A stretch of DNA of 49,243 nucleotides, taken from positions 1 to 49,243 of the forward strand of contig UQEY01000009.1 of assembly GCA_900540235.1 (NCBI GenBank), given 5' to 3'. The position numbers and the translations under genes are program-made. Source of the stretch: an uncultured Eubacteriales bacterium. Lineage in GTDB: Bacteria; Bacillota; Clostridia; Oscillospirales; Acutalibacteraceae. Below the pieces are notes generated by a model. The model was not told the origin of the DNA, did not search any database, and saw only the letters and a list, made by a program, of their open reading frames with translations. This document shows positions 8,132 through 19,800 of the stretch, piece after piece; positions within the stretch are counted from its first letter, which is position 1, and every line of letters starts with the position of its first letter.

Positions 8132-8641
8132 TTATGCGAAAACTGCGTTGCCGACAACAAGGCTCAAAATTGTCATAATAAGACCGGCAATAAATACGCC
8201 GAGAGAAATTACGAAAAAGCTCTTTTTTTTGTCAAGGTGGAGGAGAGAGGCAAGAAGCGCACCTGTCCAGCCGCCTGTACCCGGAAGCGGGATAGCAACG
8301 AAAATAAGAAGACCCCAAATGCCGTACTTATCAATTTTGTCACGCTTTTTAAGAGTTTTATCCTCAAGCCAGTAAACAAGTTTGTTAATTCCCGGCACTT
8401 TTTTGAGCAAGTCAAATATCCAGTTGATAAGAAGCAGGATAAACGGAATAGGCAAAATATTGCCCAAAAAGCTGATAATAAAGCCGACAAACGGGTTCAT
8501 CTGCAACAAAACTATAGCCGTAAACATACCGAGCCTGCACTCAAGTATAGGGCAAAGTGAGATGATAAACACAACAAGCCAATCAGGTATGCCGTGCATA
8601 GTTAAAAATTCCTGTAAGTTTCTGCAAAATTCCTGAACCAT
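8132..8641 (-). CDS. Small multi-drug export family membrane protein
   Basis: A 169-residue integral membrane protein resembling the small multi-drug export family. Features are the ILECRLGMFTAIVLLQMNP segment, a hydrophobic helix LGNILPIPFILLLINWIFDLL, a charged cytoplasmic loop (EDKTLKKRDKIDKYG), the conserved VAIPLPGTGGWTGALLASLL stretch and a final helix, roughly four membrane segments in all. CGGAGGA precedes the ATG inside the end of the Nudix gene, and the intergenic gap is 3 bases. The family name rests on weak evidence of export function, so transport of a drug should not be assumed. Confidence 0.85.
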   Translation of the reverse strand: MVQEFCRNLQEFLTMHGIPDWLVVFIISLCPILECRLGMFTAIVLLQMNPFVGFIISFLGNILPIPFILLLINWIFDLLKKVPGINKLVYWLEDKTLKKRDKIDKYGIWGLLIFVAIPLPGTGGWTGALLASLLHLDKKKSFFVISLGVFIAGLIMTILSLVVGNAVFA

Positions 8642-8644
8642 TAA

Positions 8645-9733
8645 TTAATCCTCCGAGTTGTCAGTGTAGTCATCGTTATATCCATTATTGTATTTTGCTT
8701 CCTGCTTGGCTTTTTGAGCAAGCTGAATTTGCTTTTTTCTTTCCTGCTCTTCAGCCATTTTTTTCATGGTTTTTTCATTAATAATAACTTTTTGATTATT
8801 TTTTTTGAGCGCTTTAAACTCTCTTTTTTGCTTTTGCGTTAATTTCTTATACTGTTCAAATTTCTGTTGATGCTCAAGATATTTTACCCTGTGATATTCG
8901 GCAAGCTGCGCCTCACGGTTCATAAGTATCTTGCAGTTTGCATTTGTAACAAGTTCCTCCTCGGTTTCAACAGCTTCCGGCAGAGGAATGTTTTTAGAAA
9001 TTATGTAGTCGTTTTCTTTTAAAAATCTGATTGCGTTTTTAAGTATTTTTTTGTCGTTGTCAAAAGTGAGAGCGTGCAAAGCCTGGTCAAAAGCAAGCCA
9101 CTGATAGTCGTCAATTTCCTCTTCTTGAATTACTGTTTCACGGTCGTCCGTTGCTGCAACGAAAATATAAACTTTTTTGTCAATCTTGTCGTGAATTTTA
9201 TATTTTGAAATACCCTCGTATCCCAAATGAATTCTGATATTAAGTCCCGTTTCTTCAAGCACTTCTCGCCTTGCGGCGTCGTATTTTGTTTCACCCTTTT
9301 CAATGTGACCTTTAGGAAAACCCCAATTATTTGAGCGCTTATTTTTAATAAGAAGATAACGGAGCCTGCCGTGCATAACTCTGTAAACCACAGCTCCTGC
9401 GCTTGCTTCATAATAGCAAACAAGGTTATAGTCCTTAAAAGTATCTTCCATATCAAGATATTCTTCGATATCGTTGTTTATGTAGCGTGAACTTTTGGAT
9501 GCTATAACCCAAAGTGTTTTAAGTCCTTTTTCATTTTTTTCATCTTTTGGATAAAGACCTGCAATAATTCTGCCGTCAAAATTACATACTGTGTGGTCAA
9601 CACCCATAACGAAAGCATAACTGTCTCGTCTGTCAATTAGTTTTACTACATTAAGAGGGAAAACATACCCACTTTCAGGGTCGACCGAATTAATCGGCCG
9701 AACAACTTTGCCCTTTGTAACATAGCCGAGCAT
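8645..9733 (-). CDS. Nudix hydrolase with an N-terminal pyrophosphatase-like domain and charged tail
   Basis: A 362-residue three-part protein. Residues ~1-120 resemble a family I inorganic pyrophosphatase-like fold (RPINSVDPESG, FVMGVDHTVCNFDGRIIAGLYP, LWVIASKSSRYINNDIEEYLDMED) but lack the usual YPVNYGYIPG block. A Nudix hydrolase domain follows, with a complete box GHIEKGETKYDAARREVLEE and TGL (about residues 140-165), arranged like diadenosine-tetraphosphate hydrolases. The last ~75 residues are highly charged (KKMAEEQERKKQ) and probably helical, ending in an acidic tail. I chose ATG 9733 because GGTGGTG precedes it and the upstream extension is AT-rich and hydrophobic without a ribosome binding site. 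It is the first gene of the four-gene minus-strand operon. The Nudix substrate cannot be read from sequence. Confidence 0.85.
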   Translation of the reverse strand: MLGYVTKGKVVRPINSVDPESGYVFPLNVVKLIDRRDSYAFVMGVDHTVCNFDGRIIAGLYPKDEKNEKGLKTLWVIASKSSRYINNDIEEYLDMEDTFKDYNLVCYYEASAGAVVYRVMHGRLRYLLIKNKRSNNWGFPKGHIEKGETKYDAARREVLEETGLNIRIHLGYEGISKYKIHDKIDKKVYIFVAATDDRETVIQEEEIDDYQWLAFDQALHALTFDNDKKILKNAIRFLKENDYIISKNIPLPEAVETEEELVTNANCKILMNREAQLAEYHRVKYLEHQQKFEQYKKLTQKQKREFKALKKNNQKVIINEKTMKKMAEEQERKKQIQLAQKAKQEAKYNNGYNDDYTDNSED

Positions 9734-9778
9734 AACATTCACCACCAAATTCAAAATAAAGATATAAATACATTTTTT

Positions 9779-9807
9779 ATTATATCTTATTTTAGACATT
9801 AATACAA
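9779..9807 (-). promoter_or_regulatory. Predicted promoter of the Nudix operon
   Basis: On the minus strand, TTGTAT (9802-9807) and TATAAT (9779-9784) are separated by 17 bases, placing the transcript start about 40 bases before the Nudix ATG. Confidence 0.6.
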
Positions 9808-9845
9808 GAAAAATTTGATACAAGTTGAATTTTTGGTGTTTAGGT

Positions 9846-9930
9846 TTTCTCTCCTATCGTCAGAGGGAAGCAAAAGGACTTGGCTCCCTCTGACGAGGGA
9901 GCTGTCAACTTTGTTGACTGAGGGAGAGAA
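9846..9930. repeat. CTCTCC-type intergenic palindromic repeat, complete copy
   Basis: The element starts TTCTCTCCTATCGTCAGAGG and ends GACTGAGGGAGAG. It contains the palindrome CTCCCTCTGACGAGGGAG and the hairpin GTCAAC-TTT-GTTGAC. A near-identical copy lies at 47.4 kb, and partial copies at 2.5, 33.8, 39.1 and 49.2 kb. Confidence 0.8.
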
Positions 9931-9953
9931 TTAATACATTTTAATTTAGTTGA

Positions 9954-9989
9954 TGACAAAAAAAGAAGAGCAACCCTTTCGGGTCGCCC
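9954..9989 (-). terminator. Intrinsic terminator of the giant repeat-protein gene
   Basis: On the minus strand GGGCGACCC pairs with GGGTTGCTC around a GAAA loop (two G-U pairs), followed by TTCTTTTTTT. It lies 20 bases past the stop codon. Confidence 0.8.
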
Positions 9990-10009
9990 TTCATAAAGAT
10001 TGGGTTTTA

Positions 10010-13000
10010 TTATGCGAGTGTCTGGAGGAGATCAACAAGGTCTGCAATAACCTTATCTGTGTCACCCTGAAGCATACCGAGAACCTGATTTACTACATCG
10101 GATACTGTTGAGTTAGAACCATCGCCGAGGAGACCGCCGATAAGACCATTAATCTTATCGAAGTTGTCACCTGTGTTAACAGTTTGAATCAAGTATCTGA
10201 GAACAGCAATAAGAGTTTCGGATGAATCACCCTCAACATAAATTCTTGCACCGTATGTTGCAGCCTGAGAAGCTGAAACAACTGTCTTGCCGTGGCTTGC
10301 AAGCTGTAACCAGTTAACATCGTTAAGTTTAAGACCGAGCGGCTGACCGCCAATCTTAATAAGACCGAGAAGATTATTCACAAGAGGAATAATTGCGTCT
10401 CCGCTGAGAAGCGGCTTGAGAGTAGCGTTAAGGTCATAGATGTCAAGGCTGAAGTTTGTAATGCCAATCTTAGCAAGAGTTGAGTTAAGGTCAACATTGA
10501 GAGCTGAAAGAACAGCAGTCAAAAGGTCGTTGAGGTTAACTACAGGCTTGATAGCATCAACAAGAGCAGAAACAGGAGTGAGGAGGTTGTCAATAATCTG
10601 GCAAAGTCCGTCATTGCCTATAAAGAGTGCAAGGTTAGGAAGTATTGCAAACAATGTTTCAAGAGGAGCAGAGAGAATATCCTCAACCTTATCCCAAAGT
10701 GGGTTAATGATGTCAAGAAGAATATTATCATAAGCTTCCTTAATATCTTGTCTGTACTGGTACTGAGTCTTGATATTGTACATTGAGAATGCTTCCATAA
10801 GAGGAACGATTGATGAAGTATAACCGTTCGAACCAGGAATTCTTACGATATTGAAGATGCCGAGTGATGCGTCATTAAGAAGAACATCAAGTACACCGTA
10901 GATTGGACGAAGAACAGCAACAAGAGCGTGGAAGAATGTATCTGCATCCTTAACACCCCACTTGAGTGAATCTTTGTTAACCTTAGACCAAGAACCTGCA
11001 GCTGCAATAATCTTAGCCTGTGATTCGTAAGTTTGACCGTATGCCTTGTCAGTAAGAAGTTTTGCAACATTCTTAGTAGAGAAGTCAATACCTGTTTGAG
11101 CAAGGAGAGAGGTGAGCGAGCCGTCGCCGACCTTTACACCTTCGACTGCACCGTAAAGACCGGTAGCAAGTGAGTTAATAATGTCATCCTTGAAGATAAG
11201 ACCGCCGATAGTAGCGTTGAGGTCAAGAAGACCGCCAACAAGACCGTCGAGCATTGGAGGCAAGTTCTTTAAGAAGTCTGTATCGATTCCTTCAGGATAC
11301 GAGAAATCAAATGTACCTGTCTTGTATGCTGTGTAATCCCAGAATGCATTAGTAGGTTCGCTCTTTAAGAAGTAGAATACTGCACGAACGATATCATCCT
11401 TTTCGGCAATGCCGATAGTGTTGAATACACTTGTGATGATTGACTTGAGCATATCGTTCTTCTTAATAGCGTCAATGTTTGAAATAAGTGATTTAAGAGT
11501 TTTAGCATTCTTAACAAGAGTATCGGAGATGTAACGAAGAAGTGCTACAAGAACTTCACCCTTATTGCCGATTACTTCCTTATTTGTAAACTTGCCTTCA
11601 GCGTTTTCAGCCTTAGAAGTTGATGTTACAGCCTCACCGTGAGATGCGATTGTAGCAAAGTCGAAGTAAGGAAGAACGATGCCTGTGCTCTTAAGTAAGC
11701 TTGTTACGAGTGGGTAAACAACATCATCAATGTTGCAAGCCTTGAGATTTGTAAGTGAAAGCTTAATCTTAACACCGTTAATCTTGAGAGCCTTTGTGAT
11801 GATAGTGCCGAGGTCTTTACCTGTAATCATCTTGATAATCTTGTCAATATCAACACCCTGCTTCTTAGCATCCTTGAGGAATGCGGTTACAGGTGAAAGG
11901 AGATTGTCAAGAAGCTGAGGAATACCACCGTTGTCAATGAAGTATGCAAGGTTTGGAAGAACGCTTGTGAGTGTATCGAATGGCTTATCAAGAACATTTG
12001 ATACGAAGCTCATAAGAGGATTAAGAACATCAAGGAGGATGTTATCCTTAGCTTTCTCGCAGTCCTTTACATACTGGTCGAATGTCTTAATCTGGCTGTT
12101 TTCAACCTGAAGAACATCAAGGAGAGGAACGATAGCGTTCTCATATCCGTTTGAGCCGTAAAGGTTGAGAGTCTTGAGAGTTTTAAGGTTTGCAAGATTA
12201 AGTGAAAGAGCGGTTGAATATTTACCGTTCGATTGAGTTTTGATTGTAAGCTTGCCGTTCTTGAGTGAAACAAGTGTTTCGCCCTTCTTCTTGTTGCCTG
12301 TGTTGATGTCAAGACCGACAACTACACCGTAAAGAATGTTACCGAGTTCAAGGTTAGAACCGTTAAGGAACGGACCGAGAATATCAAGGAACGGACGAAG
12401 AACTGCTGTTACTGCGTTAATGAAGCCCTGCTGTGCATTAGCTGCGCCGTCTGTGAAGCCCCAGTTAACCTTAGCAACCTTGCTCCAGCTCTTAGCAGAC
12501 TTAATAGTCTTAGCTGCTGAAGTGAATGTTTTGCCGTAGCTCTTATCTGTTAAGAGTTTAGCAACACCCTTAGTTGTAACATCAATGCCTGCCATTGAAA
12601 GGTAAGGAGAAATCTTATCTGTATCAAGTGCACCGTAGAGTGCAGAAGCAAGCTTTGTTACCATTTCGTTAGTGAAGAGTAAATCACCAACAACGCCCTG
12701 AAGGTTAGATGATGAAACAACGCCGAGGCTGTTAAGCAGAGCCATAACGCCGTCAACTGCTCCGTCAAGCTGACCTACTGCGTTTTCAGCATCCTCGGCA
12801 CTGATACCGTCAGGATACTTAAACTTAGACATTTGATGCTTATATTCTTTATATGACCAGAATACTTCGGTAGGTGACTGAGTGATATTAACAAGTCTGA
12901 ATACGAGAGCAAGAAGCTGGTCTGCATTCATACCGAATATCATATCAAGGATATCCTTGAGTGTACCCTTATAAGAATCACCGAGAAGACCCTTAATAGC

Positions 13001-16000
13001 ATTAGCATTTGAAAGAACTGCATCAAGTACATAGCGAAGAACCGCAATGATTACCTTGCTTGTGTCAGCCTTAACAACAAGTCTGTCGCCGATTACCTTA
13101 ACGGCACTTGAAGCCTTAGTTGTTTTACCGAGTGAAGCAAGACCAAGCCAATCAATTTCAGGAATTGAAATGCCTGTTGTTGTAAGGAAGCTGTTAAGTG
13201 TAGCGATGAGCTTGCCGCCGTCTGTGTACTGACCGAGGAACTCGTCAAGCTTTGTGACAGAAATCTTCTTGCCGTTGAGTTCAACCTTAGTAAGGTCATA
13301 AAGAAGGGCGTCAACATCAATTACAGGAGCAACTGCCTTAATTACCTGAGTTACAGGAGTAATAAGATTTACTGCTAATTGAGTAATACCATTGTTGCCA
13401 ATGAAGAGTGCCAAGTTCGGAAGAGCAGAAGCAATAGTATCAAGCGGGCTTGAAACAACGCTGTCAACAAAACCGAAGAGTGGGTTAAGAATGTCAAGGA
13501 GAAGGTTATCGTAAGCCTTGTTAACATCTTTAAGATACTTGTCGTAAGAAAGAATGTTTTCGCAACCGAGAGCCTCAAGGAGAGGAACGATTGAGTTTTC
13601 ATAACCGTTTGAACCAGGAATTGAGATACCCTCAAGGATATTGAGCTGACCGTCTGCAACAACGACATCAAGAACGCCGTAAAGAGGACGGAGAACTGCA
13701 ACGAGAGCATTGAGGAATGTCTTCTGGTCCTTAACACCCCAAGAAAGTTTGTCAAAGTCAACCTTAGCAAAGCTGCCTGCTGCCTTAATAGCATCAGAAG
13801 CTGACTTAAACTGAGCTGTTTCGCCGTACTTGCTGTTAACAAGGAGATCAGCGAAGCTGTTAGCTGTTACATTGACATCAAGAAGAGCAAGGATATCGCC
13901 GAGGCTCAACTTGTCGTTAATCTTAACTTTTTCAATGTTTGTGTAGATAGCCTTAGCAAGAGTGTTGATAAGACTGTCTGTGTAGAGATACTGATTAAGG
14001 AGAGCATTGAGGTCAAGCTCGCCGATGATTCCGTCAAGGAATGAAACGAGAGCTGCTACATCAGATGCATTAACACCCTTAGGGAACTTGAATGTACTAT
14101 TCTTTGTCTTGTAACCGGTGAAGTCCCAATAAGCATCGGTTTGTTCACCAACGAAGAAGTAGTAAAGTCCGACAATAATTTGGTCTGCAGAGTGTGTCTT
14201 AATCTGAGTGATTACATTAGAGATGATTGCCTTGAGCGTATCGTTCTTAGCAATAGCATCAATATTTGTAAGAATTGAGTTGAGCGGGTCAATGTTGTTC
14301 TTAACTGTGTTAAGTACATAGCGAAGAACAGTGATTAATGTCTTGCCGTAGTCAACATTTTCGAGCTTCTTACCTGTAAGAGCATTGCCGTTAAGGTCAG
14401 TTGCCTTAGAAGTGTAAGTTACTCTGTCGCCGAGTGAAGCAAGGAGGTTCCAATCGATGTTGCTAATCTTAATCTGATGAACATAACCGATAATCTTTTC
14501 GCTTGTTTCATTAGCTTTTTCGTTTTCTTTAATCTGAGCGTCTGTAAGCTTATTAGGACACTTGCTTGAAGAACATGGACAAGATGTTGTGCTCTTCTTG
14601 CTTGCCTTAATAATATTAGGGTCAGAAAGGATGAAGTTGATGACAGGAACAACAGCATCCTGAAGATTAAGAGTTGAAAGGTTTGAAAGGTCGATTATAA
14701 GCTTGCCTTCGCCCATACCGATTAAGTTGCCGACAACATCGCCGAGAGGCTTAACTGACTTAGTACCTGCAATAACAGCTACGATATCGTCAGCTGACAA
14801 GCCCTTGAATGACTTGTTTTCAACATAGTAACCGAGTACATATGAAAGAACAGAGTTTACATCGAGTACATCGCTCAAGCCGTAAATAACCTGAGTAATA
14901 GGAGCAATAAGATTTGCAACAAACTGTGACAAACCGTTTGCGTCAATAAATACTGCAAGGTTCGGAAGCATTGTGCAAATTGTTTCAAGTGGGTTAGCAA
15001 CTATATCGTTGAGGATAGAGTTGTTAGCACCGACGATTGGGTTGAGGATATCAAGAAGAAGATTATCCTTAGCCTGTGCAATATCGTTCTTATATTCAGC
15101 GTCGGTCTTAATATTCTTAGCACCGAGAGCCTCCATAAGAGGAATGATTGCACTGTTGTAAGCATTTGTGCCGTAAATGTTAAGGTTTTTAAGAGCACTG
15201 TTTACATCAATCTTGATTACAGAATCTTTAGAATCGGCATTTTTTTCATCCTTAACTGTAATTGTAAGAATGCCGTTCTTAAATGTTAATGTTTTAGTTT
15301 GAGAATCAATAGTTTTAAGAATTTCAGTAACAACAGAGCCTACATCCGCACTGCCTTCGTTAAGAAGGATAGAAATTACAGGGTAGAGAGGACGGAGAAC
15401 TGCAACGAGAGCATTTACAAAGCCCTGCTGAGCGTTAGCCGCACCGTCTTTGAAGCCCCAATTAATTGTTGGGTAAGTCTTTGTTGTTGTTGAACCTGCT
15501 GTACAGTTAGCTTCACCGCAGTCACACTTGTTCTTTGTTTCAGTCTTAACAAGAGCGTCCCAAGAAGAAGCGCTTGCAAGGAAGTTAGCTGCGTCAGTGA
15601 ATGTTGCACCGTAAGATGTATCGGTAAGAAGCTTAGCTACATCTGCAGGGCTTGAAGCAACGCCTAAGCCTGACATTACGCTTGCTACAGTAGCATTTGA
15701 AGAAATACCGCCGTAAATTGTAAATACAAGCTTTGTAATAAATTCGTTTTTAAATACATTTGAACTCAAGATGTCCTTGAGGTTGTTACCGCCGAGGTTA
15801 ACGCCGAGTGAAGCGAGAACAGGGAAGATGTTGTTGATAACAGCGTCGATGTCCTGTGCAGCCTCGTCAGCCTGAGCCTTTGTGATACCCTGTGGGTAAG
15901 CGAAGCCTTCGGCTGCCTGCTGGAGGTATTGCTCAAATGACCAAGCAAAGAGCGTTGGGCTTTGAGTAAGGTTGAGAACCTTGTTAAGAACTTTAAGAAG

Positions 16001-16800
16001 TGCGTGAGCGTCAATCTTACCGTTCTGGATAGCATCAAGAACAGTAGTTACCGTATCGTTGCCGATAAGGTTTGCGATTGCTTTAAGGTTGTCGTTTGCA
16101 ACTACTGTATCAACAAGATATTCAAGTACATAAATGACAGCCTGACCAGGAGTGCACTTGCTTACAAAGTTCCAATTAATATTGTTAAGCTTAATGCCAA
16201 ATTTAGCAAGAATTGTGTTAACAATAGGAATAATGTTGTTACCTGAAAGAGCAACATCATTAACCTTGAAGCCGAGTTCCTGTTTGCCGTTTACCTTAGT
16301 AAACTGGTCAAATGTGTCGGAAGAAACTTTTTCAAGAAGTGAAGCGAGTGTCGGTGAAAGAGCACCGAGTTTACTGCTTGTAAGCTTGAGAATGTTTGCG
16401 GCTCCGTTAAGCTCGTTTTGAACAGGAGTTACTGCACCGGAAACGATGGAAGCAACCGTACCTGCTTTTGTATTTGTGTCATCAAGAACTGCCGACAAGC
16501 CGGTTATTGTGTTAATCAAGGTTGTAACAGGCTTTTGAAGGAATGTGTCAAGCCAGCTTACGAGCGGGTTAACAAGACCTTTCACAAGTTCGTCACGATA
16601 CTCGTTAGAAGCGTCTGCAAGTTCCTTTGGAGTATCAATCTTTATACCTGTCTGCTGAGCAATAGCATTGAGAGCAGGGTAAAGAGCATTTTCATAAATG
16701 CCGGTGTCAAGAAGGATAACGCCTACGATAGAAGTGAGAATTCTGATTGATGCTGAGAAAGCATTGAGGAATTCATCTCTGTCGCCCTTTGTGATGCCCC
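10010..16800 (-). repeat. Alternating A/B module array with a two-unit super-repeat
   Basis: Within the giant protein, five A and five B modules alternate. Odd and even copies differ in kind. A1 and A3 carry an extra beta segment with a KNG-LTI core before the GSNGY-like motif, while A2 and A4 replace it with IPGSNGY. B1 and B3 share LTQSPT/ITQSPT, while B2 and B4 share SNIDAI-type and EPTNAFWDYT-type segments. Start spacing also alternates: about 453, 570, 430 and 495 residues. This indicates duplication of a block of about 1,000 residues, not of single modules. Confidence 0.75.
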
Positions 16801-19800
16801 AATTAATATCAACATTAATTGTGCCGTCCTTTTCAATAGCGTCGCTCCAGCTTTCAAGCTTCTTAATTTGTTTGCTTGCGCCACCGAATTCTGTTTCCTT
16901 AATTCTTACAGCGAGTGAGTCAGGAGAAATAAGACCGTTAACTGCTTCGCTGATAAGGTTGTATTTGGCTTCCTTGTCAGAACCGTTGTCCTTATAAGTA
17001 TATGTATAAGCATATTTGTCTGTAAGGTTTGCAACGAGTGCTTCAACAAGTGCGAATGTTCTTACTACAACAGTTGTAAGACCTTCGTTTGTGTAGATAT
17101 CCTTAGGATCAACATTACCGTCGGAGTCGGCAGAACGCTGATCTTCGCCGTTAAGGTAATATAAATAGGTATTAAGTAAGTCAATAACCTGATTTGAAGC
17201 GTCAGTTCCTATATAATTAGAAAGGAGTGAAACAACGCCGGTCACGATATTGCTTGTCTTGCTGAGGTTATAACCGTTAATGTTTGAATCAACAAGGAGA
17301 GAAGACAACATGCTGTCAAGCTTAGCGATTGTTTTGTCAACTGTACCTATTTCATCGTTTGTGTAATTTGAAAGGTCAACCGATGACATCGGAGTGTCAC
17401 TTGCGGTAGAAGCGTCTGCGTTGTTTGCTAATGCATTCATAGCAATATCGCTGAGCGATGTTGTGCCGTCGCCGTTACCCTTATCGTCGTCTGATTTCTT
17501 AAAGCTGTCAATAAGAGCTTTAACAACATCAACAAGCTTGCTTACATTAGTAATAAGGAAGTAAGCATTGTCTTTGTCAAGACCGACAAAACCGCTTGAT
17601 TGCTTTTCAAATGTGAAGCTGTAGTCGCTTTCACGGGTAATTTGGAAAATGCTGTTGAACAAATCAGTGAGAGCACTTGATTCGCCAAATCCGCCTACAG
17701 AATTAAGAAGTCCTGTAACGATTGGAAGATTCTTTGAAAATTCACTGCCGTCAACACTGATTACATTGTTAACAAGACCGAGGATAGCGTCGAGCCAATC
17801 TTCAACGAAGATTTGAGCGAAGCAGTCAAAAATCTTAACCGGGTCAGGGTTAGCTGCAAAGTTTTTAAACTCTGTCATCTTAGCGTTGCTTACAACGCCG
17901 TCATCGCCGGTAGAAGGGTCCTTGCCTACGACAATCTTGCCGTCGTAGCAGTAAGTCCAAGCATTTTTAGGAACGCCGTACTTGTCTGCGCCGAGGTTTT
18001 CCATAATATCAAAGAGCTGAGGAAGAGCAACTGTGATATTGTTAAGACCTCTGTTTACTGCAGCGCCTGTGCGGTCGTTAGCGTAGCCTTTAACCTGATT
18101 TCTGAGCTCAGGAGTGTTAACATAAGTGTCAACTGCATTTGTAAATAAAGTAGCAAGTTCATCAATTACTTCATAAAGACCTGTACCGATTTGACCGTCC
18201 TGTGCTGTGATTGCACCTGAAAGAATGTTTTTAAGGTCGCTTATCTTAGCATATTTGAGAGCCTTATCGGCAATGTAAATACCGGTAATTCTTGGTACGC
18301 CTGCTTCATATGTGTACTGAACATTAAATCTTGTAGCACTTGGAATGTTTGCCAAAACATCTGTAAGATTGTCGGCAGTGTTTCCGTTATATGAATAGGT
18401 ATATACTGTCTTACCTTCTTCATTTTTAGATTCTTTATAAGTGAGTTCTTTGCCGTTCTTATCAATAACCTTGTCATACTTGAGTACCAAGTTAGTGTCA
18501 GAGATAAGGTCGTTAGCAGTGTAGTCCTTGGTTTCATAACCTAAGTTGTTGTAGTATGAAAGGTAACCTGTCTTAGCTTTACCGTCATTCCAGTAAGTAC
18601 CGCCTGCTCTTTCGTATGAACCGTCATTCTTGAGCCAGTGCATAAGCTGAGGAAGAAGTGAGTTGAGGTCCCAAGAAAGCTGGTCGATACCGATGTATGA
18701 ACCTGACTTAGCGTTCATTTCTCCAAGAGCACCGTCACCGAGTACATCGTAAAGAAGACCGGTATTTGTACTCTTCTGAGCGTCACCTGCCTCAGCAAAG
18801 AGGATAGGTTCAATAAGTTCGTTAACAAGAACCGCAAGTACAGGAAGAAGGTTAACTACTGTCTTGATTGGGTTATCAACAAGGTCAGACCAAATATCTG
18901 TAAGTACAGCCTGAAGGTTAACATTTGTTTTAAGAAGTGACTTGAGTACGCTGTCAACAATTTTACCGGTTGAAGTGCTAGGGTCAACGATGTCACCTAC
19001 TGTATTGTTAAGGATAATGTTAACAATTTCAGTACCGACGCTGCCTGTAAGGTCGGTGTTGTTGCCGTTTAAGATAGCCTTTTGGGCGTCTGTAAGAACA
19101 ACATCTGTTTGGATAGCTGTCTTCTTCTCAATAATCTTATTGAATACAGTGTCGATATCAATGAGGTCGTTCATAATGAACTTTTCATCGTACTTGTAAG
19201 CGCTTGTTTTTGGTTTGCCAAGTTCGTTTACATCAATACCTAAGTTCTTAGATAAAGTCTTTGTTACGATGTAGTTGTATGAATTGTCTGCCCATTTTTG
19301 GATATCGGCTTTGCTGTAACCTGTTTTCGAGTTTTCGTTTTTGTTAATACCGGTTCCTTCGTCAGAGTTTGAATAGTCAACAAGTGAATTGCTTGCTGTA
19401 TATTCTGTCTTGGAAATTTTAACTTCCTTCGGATAGTCACCTGAGAATGCTTTCATAAGAGCAATATAGTTATTACTCTTGAGTGAAGCACTACCCGAAT
19501 CAATATTCTGACGGGAATAAAGGTTGGCAATTTGATACCAGAAATCAAGTGTACCGCTGCCCTTGAGTGAGTCAGGAATCTTGATTGTCTTTTTCTTGCC
19601 GTCACCGTATGAGTCGGTAAATGTAACTGCTCCATCGTTAAAGAGGTTTGTTACAAGTGTTTGACCCTTACCGTCTTTGTCAAGACCGTTAAGCCAAGCA
19701 ATGTTGTTTAAAAGGTCGTGCAACTGGTCAAGTTCTTCATCGCTGATAAAGAATGTGTCGCCGTCCTTCCAATCTTTGCTGTAGCCCTTAGGGAGCTGAG

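Noticed and set aside
6962..8641. A ribosomal-peptide (for example lasso) biosynthesis cluster around the nucleotidyltransferase
   Set aside because: This nucleotidyltransferase family can occur in such clusters, but no precursor peptide, cyclase or peptidase gene is present here.
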